Shown piece after piece: positions 43,468-52,544 of a stretch of DNA of 64,000 nt. The position numbers and the translations under genes were made by a program. This DNA is from Azospirillum thiophilum (GTDB lineage: Bacteria; Pseudomonadota; Alphaproteobacteria; Azospirillales; Azospirillaceae). Position 1 is the stretch's first letter, and each line of letters opens with the position of its first letter. Where the stretch lies: contig NZ_CP012402.1 in assembly GCF_001305595.1 (NCBI RefSeq), positions 1,075,001 to 1,139,000 of the forward strand, in the 5' to 3' direction. The notes beneath the pieces are model-generated. The model worked only from the letters and a program-made list of their open reading frames with translations, was not told the origin of the DNA and ran no database searches.

Positions 43468-43568
43468 TAGCTTCCATCGCATCGGTATGGCGCAGATTGT
43501 GTGCATTTTTGAAAGCCGCCTGTCTGCCGCCGCCACCCAACCAATTCCGGACGACAGAGGAGCAGGCC

Positions 43569-45131
43569 ATGGTCGGAACCCATCGACAGGAGCGCAACGG
43601 GGTGACACGCCGTCAATTCGGCAGCCTGCTGGCGGTCGGCGCGCTGGTGGCGGGCAGCGGCTGGCCGCTCGGCGCCGACGCCGCCCCGCCTGTGCTGCGC
43701 GTGCGCATCGGCAGCGACATTGGCAACCTCGACCCGGCCCGCATCTTCCAGATCGAGAACCAGACTGTCGCCACCCAGATCTACAACGGGCTGGTCAAGT
43801 ACGACGAGGCGACCAATGCGCTGGTCCCCGACCTCGCGACCTCCTGGGAGATCTCGGACGACGGCACCGTCTACAGCTTCGCCCTGCGCAGCGGCGTCTT
43901 CTGGCACAAGAACTACGGCCCCTTCACCTCGGACGACGTGAAATTCTCGTTCGAGCGGGTGCTCGATCCGCAGACCGGCAGCAGCTACAGCAGCCAGCTC
44001 GCCTCGATCAAGTCCGTCGAGACGCCGACGCCCGACCGGGTGGTCATCACCCTGAAGGAGCCGAATTCCGGCTTCCTGCACAAGGTCTCCGCCTTCAACC
44101 AGGGCTGGATCCTGAGCCGCAAGGCGCTGGGCGAGATCGGCGAGAAGGCCTACGCACTCAACCCGGTCGGCACCGGCCCCTTCGTCTTCCAGGTCTGGAC
44201 GCCCGGCCGCGAGGTCAAGCTCTCCGCCAACAAGGAGTATTTCGCCGGTGCGCCCAAGGTGGAGGAACTGCTGTTCCGCGTCATCAAGGACGAGACGGCG
44301 GCGGCCATCGCGCTGGAGAACGGCGAGATCGATATCTTCTTCGGTCTGCAACAGCCCGAGGTCATCCAGCGGCTGAAGGGCGCGGGCCAGGTGACGGTGC
44401 ACGATCGGGATGCCAACCACACCATCAACCTGATCCTCAACACCGGCATCAAGCCGCTGGGCGACCTCCGCGTCCGTCAGGCGATCAGCCACGCCATCAA
44501 CCGAAAAGCGCTGATCGACGGCTTCTTCAAGGGCACCAAGACCGAGGCGAGCGGCTTCCTCACCTCCTCCTTCCAGGAATTCACCGATGCGGTGCCAGCC
44601 TATCCTTACGACCCGCAGAAGGCCAAAGCGCTGCTGAAGGAGGCGGGAGTCGGCCCCTTCACCCTCGATCTGGTGGCGCCGGGCGCCAACCCCTATGACA
44701 AGATCGTGGTGCCGATCGCCAGCGACCTCGCCGCCATCGGCATCGACGCCAAGATCAAGGTGCTGGAGCGCGGCGCCTACCTTCAGGCCCGCAACAAGGG
44801 CTCCGTCCCGACCTGCATCACCGGCGTGGTCGGCGCCCCCGACCCCGACAGCCCGATCCTGTCGATGTTCGCAAAATCCTCCTTCCCGCCGGGGCTCAAC
44901 ACCTCGCACTACGAGGGGATCGAGGATCTGATCGCCGCCGCCCGGCAGGCCAAGGACGATGCCGCCCGCAAGGAGGTCTACGGGAAGATCCAGGCCAAGG
45001 TGATGGGCGACGCCCCCATCGTGCCGCTCTACGCCGATCGCCTCTACATCGCCCACACCAAGGCGGTGACGGGTTTCGTCCAGAACTCGCTCTTCACCAT
45101 GAGCGCCTATCCCGTCGTGCTGGCGGGTTGA
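43569..45131 (+). CDS. Peptide/nickel-type ABC transporter, solute-binding protein with Tat signal
   Basis: A 520-residue family 5 solute-binding protein (DppA/OppA type). The N-terminus has TRRQFGS followed by a hydrophobic stretch, LLAVGALVAGSG, which fits a twin-arginine export signal. The mature part shows LRVRIGSDIGNLDPARI, FTSDDVKFSFERVLDP and RVRQAISHAINRKALIDGFF, all typical of the family. The ATG at 43569 follows GGAGCAGGCC. It opens a rightward operon of importer plus hydrolase genes; ligand may be the amide compound degraded by the neighbouring enzymes. Confidence 0.92.
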   Translation: MVGTHRQERNGVTRRQFGSLLAVGALVAGSGWPLGADAAPPVLRVRIGSDIGNLDPARIFQIENQTVATQIYNGLVKYDEATNALVPDLATSWEISDDGTVYSFALRSGVFWHKNYGPFTSDDVKFSFERVLDPQTGSSYSSQLASIKSVETPTPDRVVITLKEPNSGFLHKVSAFNQGWILSRKALGEIGEKAYALNPVGTGPFVFQVWTPGREVKLSANKEYFAGAPKVEELLFRVIKDETAAAIALENGEIDIFFGLQQPEVIQRLKGAGQVTVHDRDANHTINLILNTGIKPLGDLRVRQAISHAINRKALIDGFFKGTKTEASGFLTSSFQEFTDAVPAYPYDPQKAKALLKEAGVGPFTLDLVAPGANPYDKIVVPIASDLAAIGIDAKIKVLERGAYLQARNKGSVPTCITGVVGAPDPDSPILSMFAKSSFPPGLNTSHYEGIEDLIAAARQAKDDAARKEVYGKIQAKVMGDAPIVPLYADRLYIAHTKAVTGFVQNSLFTMSAYPVVLAG

Positions 45132-45135
45132 CGTC

Positions 45136-46074
45136 ATGGACCGCCTCGTCCGCCAACTCACGCAGCTCGCGATCACGGTGTTCGGCATCGTGACCGTGAC
45201 CTTCTTCCTCGTCCGCATGATCCCGGGCGATCCCGCCCAATACATGCTGGGCGACTACGCCACCGAGGAAGCACTGGCGACGCTGCGCGTCCAGCTAGGC
45301 CTCGACCGCCCGGTGATCGTGCAGTACGGGCTCTATGCGCTGCGCGCGCTGACCGGCGATTTCGGCGCCTCGGTCGTCACCGGTCGGCCGGCTTTGGAGG
45401 AGATTCTGTACAGCCTGCCGGACTCCGCCCTGCTGGCCTTCGCCGGTCTGGCCATCGCCGTGGTCATCGGCATCCCGCTCGGCATCGTCACGGCGGAGCG
45501 CCAGGGCTCGTGGAGCGATCTGCTGATCATGGTCGTCGCCTTGTTCGGGATCTCCTTCCCGGTCTTCTGGCTCGGCCTCGCCTCGGTGCTGCTGTTCTCG
45601 CAGGAGCTGAAATGGTTCCCGGCGCTGGGCGCCAGCTCGGGCGGCGGCCTCATCGACCAGATCCACCATCTGGTGCTGCCGGCAGGCGTGCTCGGCGTCT
45701 CCGTCGCCGCCTACATCACCCGGCTGACCCGCTCGGCGATGCTGGAGGTGCTGAACCAGGACTATGTCCGGGTGGCACGGGCAATGGGCGTCCCGCAGCG
45801 CCGGATCGTCTGGCGGCTGGCGCTGAAGAACGCGCTGGTGCCGATCCTCGCCATCGTCGGCGTGACCTTCGCCTGGTCGTTGGGCAGCGCCATCCTGATC
45901 GAGGTGGTGTTCAGCCGGCCCGGCATCGGCTCGATGATCCTCAAGGCGGTCTCGGCCCGCGACTACCAGCTCGTCCAGGCCGGCGTCCTGGTGCTGGCCG
46001 TCGCCGTCGTCCTCGTCAACAGCCTGCTCGACCTCGCCTACGGGCTGGTCGATCCGCGCCTGTCCGCAAGGTGA
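45136..46074 (+). CDS. Peptide-type ABC transporter, permease (DppB-like)
   Basis: A 312-residue permease with six predicted spans. It starts with the conserved FGIVTVTFFLVRMIPGDPAQYMLG and carries the coupling motif ARAMGVPQRRIVWRLALKNALVP, then VFSRPGIGSMILKAV. These features define the DppB/OppB branch. It is 4 bases after the binding-protein gene and 8 bases before its partner permease. Confidence 0.94.
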   Translation: MDRLVRQLTQLAITVFGIVTVTFFLVRMIPGDPAQYMLGDYATEEALATLRVQLGLDRPVIVQYGLYALRALTGDFGASVVTGRPALEEILYSLPDSALLAFAGLAIAVVIGIPLGIVTAERQGSWSDLLIMVVALFGISFPVFWLGLASVLLFSQELKWFPALGASSGGGLIDQIHHLVLPAGVLGVSVAAYITRLTRSAMLEVLNQDYVRVARAMGVPQRRIVWRLALKNALVPILAIVGVTFAWSLGSAILIEVVFSRPGIGSMILKAVSARDYQLVQAGVLVLAVAVVLVNSLLDLAYGLVDPRLSAR

Positions 46075-46082
46075 GCCCGCCC

Positions 46083-46112
46083 ATGTCCACGCCCATGTCC
46101 ACGCCCATGTCC
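46083..46112 (+). repeat. 12-base tandem repeat at the permease start
   Basis: ATGTCCACGCCC occurs twice exactly and begins a third, diverged copy. Each unit adds Met-Ser-Thr-Pro and its own ATG. Copy number changes would keep the frame but shift distance to the ribosome site. Confidence 0.9.
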
Positions 46113-47006
46113 ACATCCACGCCCATCTCCGGAACCGCAACCGCATCCGCCGTCCCCCGGCGGTCGTCCCTGATGCGCTATCTCCGCCATCCGGGCTTCC
46201 TGATCGGGGGGATCCTGCTGTCGGCGATGCTGGTCGTCGCCGTGGCCGCCCCCTGGATCGCGCCCTGGTCGCCGCTGGACACCGACCTCGGCAACACGCT
46301 GGCCGCTCCCTCGGCCCAGCATCTTCTCGGCACCGACCAGTATGGCCGCGACGTGCTGTCCCGACTGATCTGGGGAACCCGCATCTCGCTGCAGGTCGCC
46401 GTCGCCGTGATGGTGCTGTCGCTGACGCTGGGGATGGCGATCGGCGCCGTCGCCGGCTTCTTCGGCGGCTGGGTCGAGCGGGTCACCGTCTCGGTCATCG
46501 ACATCCTGCTGGCCTTCCCCGGCTTCCTGCTGGCGCTGGCACTGGTGGCGGCGCGCGGCTCCTCGCTGGAATCGGTGATCGTCGCCGTTTCACTCGCCTA
46601 TACCCCGCGCGTCGCCGCGGTGATGCGGGCGGTGGTGCTGACCATCAAGCCGCGCCCCTATGTCGAGGCGTCGCGCGCCATCGGCATGGGCAACATGCGG
46701 CTGCTGTTCCTGCATGTCGTTCCCAACAGCCTGCCGCCGGTGATTGTGGTGGCGACCATCGGCGCCGCCACCGCCATCCTGGCCGAGGCGGGGCTGAGCT
46801 TCCTCGGGCTCGGCGTCCAGCCGCCCGCCCCGACCTGGGGCAATGTCATCGCCGACGGCCAGAGCTTCCTGGCGTCGAACCCGGTGATCTCGCTGTCCGC
46901 CGGCCTGTGCATCGCCCTGATGGTGGTCGCCCTCAACCTGCTGGGCGACGGGCTGCGCGACACGCTCGACCCCCAGATGCGCCGGACGTCCGGCAAGATG
47001 CTGTGA
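46083..47006 (+). CDS. Peptide-type ABC transporter, permease (DppC-like)
   Basis: A 307-residue permease of the DppC/OppC branch with an N-terminal extension, then HLLGTDQYGRDVLSRLIWGTRISL, the coupling motif EASRAIGMGNMRLLFLHVVPNSL and LSFLGLGVQPPAPTWG. The first residues repeat Met-Ser-Thr-Pro because of a 12-base tandem repeat that supplies three in-frame ATG codons (46083, 46095, 46107). The first is preferred, since AAGGTGAG lies at a suitable distance. It forms the membrane channel with the upstream permease. Confidence 0.92.
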   Translation: MSTPMSTPMSTSTPISGTATASAVPRRSSLMRYLRHPGFLIGGILLSAMLVVAVAAPWIAPWSPLDTDLGNTLAAPSAQHLLGTDQYGRDVLSRLIWGTRISLQVAVAVMVLSLTLGMAIGAVAGFFGGWVERVTVSVIDILLAFPGFLLALALVAARGSSLESVIVAVSLAYTPRVAAVMRAVVLTIKPRPYVEASRAIGMGNMRLLFLHVVPNSLPPVIVVATIGAATAILAEAGLSFLGLGVQPPAPTWGNVIADGQSFLASNPVISLSAGLCIALMVVALNLLGDGLRDTLDPQMRRTSGKML

Positions 47007-47014
47007 GGCTTTCC

Positions 47015-48076
47015 ATGGCGAACCCCAATCTTTCCATCGCCCCTCCCCCGCCGGTTGCACCGGTTCCGGCACCGCGCCCGGTGGCGCTCGAGTTGCGCGA
47101 CCTGACCACGGTCTTCCCCGGCGACGACGGACCGGTCACCGTCATCGACGGCATCTCGCTGGCCGTGCGGGCAGGCGGCACGCTGGCGGTGGTCGGCGAG
47201 TCCGGCTCGGGCAAGTCGATGACCTTCCTGTCGGCGCTCGGCCTCGTCGCCTCCCCCGGCCGGGTCCGGCGCGGCGAGGTGCGGATCGGCGACGCCGAAA
47301 TCCTGGGCCGGACGCCCGAACAGCTTCGCCGCCTGCGCGGGGCGGTGGTCTCGATGATCTTCCAGGATCCGCTGACCGCGCTGAACCCGGTCTTCACCAT
47401 CGGCGAGCAGATCGTCGAGGTGCTGCGGGCGCACAGCGGCCTCGGCCGCGCCGCCGCCCGGGCCCGCGCCGTGGAGTTGCTGGCCCGGGTGCAGATCCCC
47501 GACCCGTCCCGCCGGATCGACGACTACCCGCACCAGTTCTCGGGCGGCCAGCGCCAGCGCGTGCTGATCGCCATGGCCATCGCCCTGTCGCCCAAGGTGC
47601 TGATTGCCGATGAGCCGACCACCGCGCTCGACGTGACGGTGCAGGCACAGATCCTCGACCTGCTGGCCGATCTCCAGGCCGAGACGGGCATGGCGCTGGT
47701 GCTGATCACCCATGACCTCGGGCTCGTCGCCCGCTACGCCGACGACGTCGCCGTGATGTACGCCGGCCGGCTGGTGGAGGTGGGCTCCATCGAAGAGGTG
47801 TTCTCCGCTCCCCGCCATCCCTACACCCGCGCGCTGTTCCGCAGCATCCCGCGTCTCGACGGCCCGGTCGACGAGGACCTGCCGGCCATCGACGGCCAGC
47901 CGCCCAACGTCGCCCGCCTGCCGCCGGGCTGTGCCTTCGAGCCGCGCTGCACGCTGGGCCGCGGGCGGACCGACTGCTGCACCAAGCGGCCGCTGCCGCT
48001 GGCCGGGGACCGCGCCGGACACCGCAGCGCCTGCTTCCACGCCGACCGGCTAGACCAGATGGAGGCCGCCCGATGA
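47015..48076 (+). CDS. Peptide-type ABC transporter, ATP-binding protein (DppD-like)
   Basis: A 353-residue ABC ATPase. Walker A is GESGSGKS, the Q-loop is in [12 protein letters not shown], the signature is FSGGQRQR, Walker B is [12 protein letters not shown] and the switch histidine is in ITHDLG. The C-terminus carries the oligopeptide-transporter tail with CAFEPRC and later cysteines, which binds an iron-sulfur cluster in some relatives. A proline-rich leader precedes the fold. Overlaps the next ATPase gene by 4 bases, so the two are coupled. Confidence 0.93.
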   Translation: MANPNLSIAPPPPVAPVPAPRPVALELRDLTTVFPGDDGPVTVIDGISLAVRAGGTLAVVGESGSGKSMTFLSALGLVASPGRVRRGEVRIGDAEILGRTPEQLRRLRGAVVSMIFQDPLTALNPVFTIGEQIVEVLRAHSGLGRAAARARAVELLARVQIPDPSRRIDDYPHQFSGGQRQRVLIAMAIALSPKVLIADEPTTALDVTVQAQILDLLADLQAETGMALVLITHDLGLVARYADDVAVMYAGRLVEVGSIEEVFSAPRHPYTRALFRSIPRLDGPVDEDLPAIDGQPPNVARLPPGCAFEPRCTLGRGRTDCCTKRPLPLAGDRAGHRSACFHADRLDQMEAAR

Positions 48077-49239
48077 ACCAATCCCGCGTTGCGAGCGAGG
48101 CCGGGCCGCCGCCGGCCTTGGAACTGGTCGAGACCTCCCGTGTCTTCACCCGGCGCGGCGGGCTGTTCCGCAAGGCCGGCACGCCGGTGCGGGCGGTGGA
48201 CGGCGTCTCGCTGGCGATCCACCCCGGCGAGACGCTGGGGCTGGTCGGCGAGAGCGGCAGCGGCAAGAGCACGCTCGGCCGCCTCGCCCTGCGGCTGGTC
48301 GAGCCCAGCAGCGGCCGGCTGCTGGTCGACGGCCGCGACGTCACCGAGGTGCCGAAGGCCGAAATGCAGGCGATGCGCCGCGACATCCAGATGGTATTCC
48401 AGGATCCCTACGGCTCGCTCGACCCCCGCGTCACCATCGGCCGGAGCATCGCCGAGCCGCTGAAGGTCCACGGCCTGTGGGATCCGAAGGACGGCCCGCA
48501 GAAGGTGGCGGGGGTGATGAGCCTGGTCGGGCTCGACCCGTCGCATGCCGACCGCTACCCGCACCAGTTCTCCGGCGGCCAACGCCAACGCATCGGCATC
48601 GCCCGCGCCCTCACCCTCGATCCGAAGATCCTGGTGCTGGATGAACCGGTGTCGGCGCTCGACGTGTCGATCCAGGCGCAGATCATCAACCTGCTGCAAC
48701 GCATCCAGCGGGAGCGCAGGCTGTCCTACCTGTTCATCGCCCATGATCTGGCGGTGGTCCGCCATGTCAGCCACCGCATCGCCGTGATGTATCTCGGCAA
48801 GCTGGTGGAGTTGGCTTCGCGCGACACGCTCTACCGCCGGCCGCTGCACCCCTACACCGTCTCGCTGTTGTCGGCGGTCCCCATCGCCGACCTCCGCATG
48901 CGCAAGCGCCGCCGGGCCCCGGTGACAATGGGCGAAATCGGCTCCGCCACCAGCGTGCCGACAGGCTGCCGCTTCCATCCCCGCTGCTACCGCGCCCGGC
49001 TGGTGGCGTCCGGCGGCGGCGTGCCGACCGAACGCAGCGGCGACGCCCTGCTGCCACGCGCCTGCCTGATGGAGGAGCCTGCCCTGCGCGCCTGCGGCGC
49101 CAAAACCGACACAGGCGGCGCCGATCAGGTCGCCTGCCATTTTCCCGAGACCCCGGAGAGCCGGTCGGAGGTGGCGACAGCCGTCCTCCAGGACATCGGC
49201 TATCCGCCCATCCGCCCGCTCCCCCTGCAATCAGCCTGA
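48073..49239 (+). CDS. Peptide-type ABC transporter, ATP-binding protein (DppF-like)
   Basis: A 388-residue ABC ATPase of the DppF/OppF type. Walker A is GESGSGKST, the Q-loop is in MVFQDPYGSLDPR, the signature is FSGGQRQR, Walker B is ILVLDEPVSALD and the switch His is in IAHDLAVV. The C-terminal extension holds CRFHPRC and another cysteine pair, as is usual, and is longer than typical (about 50 extra residues). Its start overlaps the partner ATPase by 4 bases. An isochorismatase-like hydrolase gene follows after 11 bases, placing import and hydrolysis in one operon. Confidence 0.92.
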   Translation: MNQSRVASEAGPPPALELVETSRVFTRRGGLFRKAGTPVRAVDGVSLAIHPGETLGLVGESGSGKSTLGRLALRLVEPSSGRLLVDGRDVTEVPKAEMQAMRRDIQMVFQDPYGSLDPRVTIGRSIAEPLKVHGLWDPKDGPQKVAGVMSLVGLDPSHADRYPHQFSGGQRQRIGIARALTLDPKILVLDEPVSALDVSIQAQIINLLQRIQRERRLSYLFIAHDLAVVRHVSHRIAVMYLGKLVELASRDTLYRRPLHPYTVSLLSAVPIADLRMRKRRRAPVTMGEIGSATSVPTGCRFHPRCYRARLVASGGGVPTERSGDALLPRACLMEEPALRACGAKTDTGGADQVACHFPETPESRSEVATAVLQDIGYPPIRPLPLQSA

Positions 49240-49250
49240 GGCGAAATCCC

Positions 49251-49904
49251 ATGTTCAGCGTGACCGAGGACCTCAAGGACAACTACTCCGGTGTCTTCCA
49301 GAACCGGATCGGCTTCGGCCGCAAGGCCGCCGTGCTGTCGATCGACTTCATCGACTTCTACACCAAGCCCGGCGCCCCTTTCTTCGGACAGGGCGTGGTC
49401 GACGCAGTGGAGGCGAGCGTCCCTCTCTACGCCGCCGCTCGACGCGCCGGGCTGCCGGTGATCTACACCAAGGTCGTCTACGACAAAGCGGGCAGCGAAG
49501 GCGGGATGTTCGTGAAGAAGATCCCGGCGCTGCGTGCCTTCACCGCCGACAACCCGCTGGCCGGCTTCGACGCGCGCGTCACACCCGAACCGGAGGACAT
49601 CGTGCTGGTGAAGCATCATTCCTCCGCCTTCTTCGGCACGCCGCTCAGCACCATGCTGCGCGTGCTGGAGTGCGACACGGTGATCGTCACCGGCTGCTCG
49701 ACCAGCGGCTGCGTCCGCGCCACCGCTGTGGACGGCGTGTCGCACGGCTTCCGCGTCATCGTCCCGGCGGAATGCGTCGGCGACCGCCACCCGGCCCCGC
49801 ACGAGGCGGCACTGTTCGACATGAACGCCAAATACGGCGACGTGCTGCCGGTGGCCGAGGTGATGGCGCATGTCGAGGCACAGCCGGCGGCCGTACCGGC
49901 CTGA
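49251..49904 (+). CDS. Isochorismatase-like cysteine hydrolase (N-carbamoylsarcosine amidase type)
   Basis: A 217-residue cysteine hydrolase. The triad is Asp in VLSIDFIDFYT, Lys in IVLVKHHSSAFFGT and Cys in VTGCSTSGCVRAT. It is a paralogue of the hydrolase at 42594-43223 and shares with it ECVGDR and LFDMNAKYGDV. Family members open N-carbamoyl or small cyclic or linear amide bonds. Position right after the ATPase genes suggests that it acts on the imported compound. Which of the two paralogues acts first is not visible from sequence. Confidence 0.9.
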   Translation: MFSVTEDLKDNYSGVFQNRIGFGRKAAVLSIDFIDFYTKPGAPFFGQGVVDAVEASVPLYAAARRAGLPVIYTKVVYDKAGSEGGMFVKKIPALRAFTADNPLAGFDARVTPEPEDIVLVKHHSSAFFGTPLSTMLRVLECDTVIVTGCSTSGCVRATAVDGVSHGFRVIVPAECVGDRHPAPHEAALFDMNAKYGDVLPVAEVMAHVEAQPAAVPA

Positions 49905-49995
49905 TCCGGCGTCCTTCCTCTTCCGCAACAGTCCCAAGGAGCGGTGGCCCGCCTGCGTCCGACCGGCGGGCGGGCCACCGGACAGACCGTCCATC

Positions 49996-51039
49996 ATGAG
50001 TACCCTTCCGATTCCCCTCCAGTGGTCCCTGCTGGCGGTCGCCACTCTCCTGTTCACCGCTCTCTTCTCGGCGGTCGCCCTCCCCGGAGCCGTGCTGCTG
50101 GGCCCCATGGTCGCGGCCGTCATCCTGGGGGTGCGCGGCACCACCATCGAGTTGCCGAGGCGCTCGCTGTGGCTCGCCCAGGCGCTGACCGGCGGGGTGG
50201 TGGCGCGGTCGCTCGACGCCTCGATCATCCAGGACGTCGCCTTGCACTGGTTCCCCATGCTGATGGCTCTGGCAAGCATGATGGCCGGGGCCGTGCTGGT
50301 TGGCTGGCTGCTGGAGCGGTCGGGCCGGCTGCCGGTCGGCACCGCCCTGTGGGGGACCATGCCGGGGGCGGCTCCGGCGATGATCGCCATGGCCGGCGAC
50401 TTCGGCGGCGACCCTCGCTTCGTTGCGGTGATGCAGTATCTCAGGGTGATCGTCGTCGTCGTGCTCGCCTCGCTCGCCTGCCATTTCCTGCTGGGCGCCC
50501 CGGCCGGGCTTCCCGTCGCGCCGGCGGTGCCCATCCCGGTGGCGACGACGGCTTCCTCCCTGGCGCTGGTGGCGGTGGCACTGCTCGGCGGCTGGCTCGG
50601 GACCGTGCTGCGGCTGCCTGCGGGACCGCTGCTCGGCCCCATCCTGCTCGGCGGGGCGCTCAACATGTCGGGATCGGTGACGCTCGACGCGCCGGGCTGG
50701 CTGATCGCCATCGCCTTCGCCATCATCGGCTGGACCACGGGCCTGCGCTTCCGCCGCGACCTGCTGCGCGACCTCCTGGCGTCGGTGCCGGTGATGCTGC
50801 TGTCCACCTTCGGCCTCGTGGCGCTGTCGGTCGGGTCGGCCTGGATGCTCAGCGCGCTGACCGGCAAGGATCCGCTGACCGCCTATCTCGCCACCAGCCC
50901 GGGCGGGCTGGATTCCGTCACGGTGGTGGCGCTGGGCAGCGCCGCCGACGTGCCCTTCATCCTGACCTTGCAGACGCTGCGGTTGTTCGGGACCATCCTG
51001 CTCAGCGTTCTGCTTGTGCGGGTCCTGCGCCGCGGCTAG
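49996..51039 (+). CDS. AbrB-family (COG3180) membrane protein
   Basis: A 347-residue polytopic protein with about ten hydrophobic spans and two related halves, matching the AbrB/AmoA-like COG3180 family often mislabelled ammonia monooxygenase. Conserved segments are PGAVLLGPMVAAVILG, GTMPGAAPAMIAMA and ATSPGGLDSV, the last two showing the internal repeat. The family is thought to act as a transporter or membrane regulator; no substrate is known. It has no ammonia monooxygenase function that can be seen. The gene follows the hydrolase after 91 bases and precedes a GntR regulator, so it probably belongs to the same unit. Confidence 0.85.
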   Translation: MSTLPIPLQWSLLAVATLLFTALFSAVALPGAVLLGPMVAAVILGVRGTTIELPRRSLWLAQALTGGVVARSLDASIIQDVALHWFPMLMALASMMAGAVLVGWLLERSGRLPVGTALWGTMPGAAPAMIAMAGDFGGDPRFVAVMQYLRVIVVVVLASLACHFLLGAPAGLPVAPAVPIPVATTASSLALVAVALLGGWLGTVLRLPAGPLLGPILLGGALNMSGSVTLDAPGWLIAIAFAIIGWTTGLRFRRDLLRDLLASVPVMLLSTFGLVALSVGSAWMLSALTGKDPLTAYLATSPGGLDSVTVVALGSAADVPFILTLQTLRLFGTILLSVLLVRVLRRG

Positions 51040-51090
51040 AACCCAACCGCCCGGTCCGCCGGCACCGCCGCCGCAAGCTGGAGGATGTCC

Positions 51091-51819
51091 ATGCCCGAGT
51101 TCCAAGAGACCAAAGCGGCGGAGCCCTACCGCTCCGAGCAGGTGGGCTCCATCATGATCGCCCTGCGCAACCAGGTGCTGGAAGGCAAGCTGCCGCCCGG
51201 CACCAAGCTGCGCGAGACGGAACTGGCCGCCCGCTTCGGCGTCTCCCGCACCCCGGTGCGCGAGGCGCTGGTGGCGGCCGAGCGGGAGGGGCTGGTCACT
51301 TACGAGACCAACCGCGGCTATACCGTGCGCCAGTTCACCCTGCGCGACCTGCTGGAAAGCTACGAGATGCGCGGCCTGCTCGAAGGCCACGGCTGCCGGA
51401 TCGTGGCGGAGCGCGGGTTGCCGACGGACGTCGAGCGGACCCTGAAGGCGGGGCTGGAGCGTGCCGAGGCATTGGTCGGCGGCGAGGGGCCGCTGGAGGG
51501 GGATGCCCTGGATCAGTGGCGCCAGCTCAACCAGCGTTTCCACAACGGCCTGATGGGGCTGGTGCCGAACGGGTTGTTCAGCCGCATGTTCCAACTCGTC
51601 TACCGGGTTCCCAAGATCGACGACGTGCTGGAGATGGAGCGGGATTGCGCCACCCTGCGCACCTACAACGACGAGCACCGCCGCATTCTCGACGCCATCG
51701 TCCGACGCCAGGGAAGCCGCGTCGAGTTCCTGGTCCGCGAACATCTGCAGGGGCCCAGCGACCTGATCAGCCGCCGGATGGAGGAGATGGATACCGGGTC
51801 TCTACGCAGTGCAGGATGA
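51091..51819 (+). CDS. GntR-family regulator with FCD domain
   Basis: A 242-residue GntR regulator of the FadR/FCD type. The winged helix is LRNQVLEGKLPPGTKLRETELAARFGVSRTPVREAL at about residues 27-62, followed by an all-helical FCD effector domain with NQRFHNGLM and NDEHRRILDAI, where histidines usually bind a metal. It follows the AbrB-type gene and likely controls the importer-hydrolase operon, perhaps through the palindromes at 43326-43378. The start is set at ATG 51091, since GGAGG is 6 bases before it; ATG 51085 lies too close to that site. Confidence 0.9.
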   Translation: MPEFQETKAAEPYRSEQVGSIMIALRNQVLEGKLPPGTKLRETELAARFGVSRTPVREALVAAEREGLVTYETNRGYTVRQFTLRDLLESYEMRGLLEGHGCRIVAERGLPTDVERTLKAGLERAEALVGGEGPLEGDALDQWRQLNQRFHNGLMGLVPNGLFSRMFQLVYRVPKIDDVLEMERDCATLRTYNDEHRRILDAIVRRQGSRVEFLVREHLQGPSDLISRRMEEMDTGSLRSAG

Positions 51820-51859
51820 AACGCTACCGATCCATGCCGGCTTGCTGCGCATCCGCCAC

Positions 51860-52505
51860 CACCGCCAAACGCCATGATGACGGGACCGCGTCCCTCGGGC
51901 ACGTCCGCCACGATGGTCATCATCCGGCAGCCGGGCGATCACGCTGTCAAGGGGCGGCAGGCGTTCGAAGAACGCATCGTCCGCCCGCAGCATCGACCAG
52001 CAACCGAATTCCTCCACGCTCTCCGACTCCGCCGGCGTTTAGCCCGCCGAGAACATGAGCTGCAACCGCGAAGCAAGGGACAGGCGGCCACGGCGATAAA
52101 CGTGATGGCCCGCCAGCGAGGGCGACAGGACATCCCTGCGGTCGCTGGGCCGGCGTCGCCACGCCGCACCGGCCACCCATCCAAGCCGCCGGCCGTCGAG
52201 AGCCCCCAACTGGAACGGATCGAGCGCGAGCGCCCGCCGACCAACATGACCGGCCGCATCCGGCCGGTGCTGCGCAGCGAGCTGGCGAAATTGGCCCATT
52301 GATCCAGGTTTCCCGGCTGAGCCTCCACCACAAGGCGGAAATGGTCGGCTGCCTCGGCGGAACGCCGGATCTGCATCAGCAGCAGACCCGGCATCTGAAT
52401 GGCCTGGAGATGGCCGGGCGTGCCTGCCAGGAATGCCCGGTATCCCGCATCAACCCCCGCCAGATCGTCCTGCCGATGACAGCGGATGATTTGACCGATG
52501 TCCAT
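51860..52505 (-). pseudogene. Frameshifted remnant of a TPR-repeat protein gene
   Basis: A credible start lies at ATG 52505, 40 bases after the RTX gene stop on the same strand. About 82 codons read as TPR repeats (DLAGVDAGYRAFLAGTPGH, EAADHFRLVVEAQPGN, WANFASSLRSTGR). Near 52259 the TPR sense continues in a different frame (DAAGHVGRRALALDP), so a frameshift has occurred. Further on, coding-like text is again in other frames (MLRADDAFFERLPPLDSVIA, then IVADVPEGRGPVIM). No single frame joins these. TPR proteins next to large secreted proteins are often glycosyltransferases or other modifying enzymes, but the activity cannot be recovered here. Sequencing error is a less likely alternative because several shifts are needed. 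Confidence 0.6.
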
Positions 52506-52544
52506 GCCCGTTTCCAACCCATTGCGTCCGGCCGCCACGGCCTC

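Larger units (their letters stand above)
43224..43568. promoter_or_regulatory. AT-rich divergent control region between hydrolase and ABC importer operons
   Basis: A 345-base gap, strikingly AT-rich in an otherwise GC-rich window, between the start of the leftward hydrolase operon and the rightward importer operon. It contains an exact 14-base palindrome AAATTGCGCAATTT (43343-43356) and outer inverted arms TTCGTGCA and TGCACGAA, plus a sigma-54-like element nearer the importer gene. The GntR regulator of the rightward operon is the best candidate to bind here. No gene was found in it. Confidence 0.75.

Noticed and set aside
49996-51039. Annotation as ammonia monooxygenase
   Set aside because: The name is an old label for COG3180; the protein is a repeated-half membrane protein without copper ligands of AmoA.
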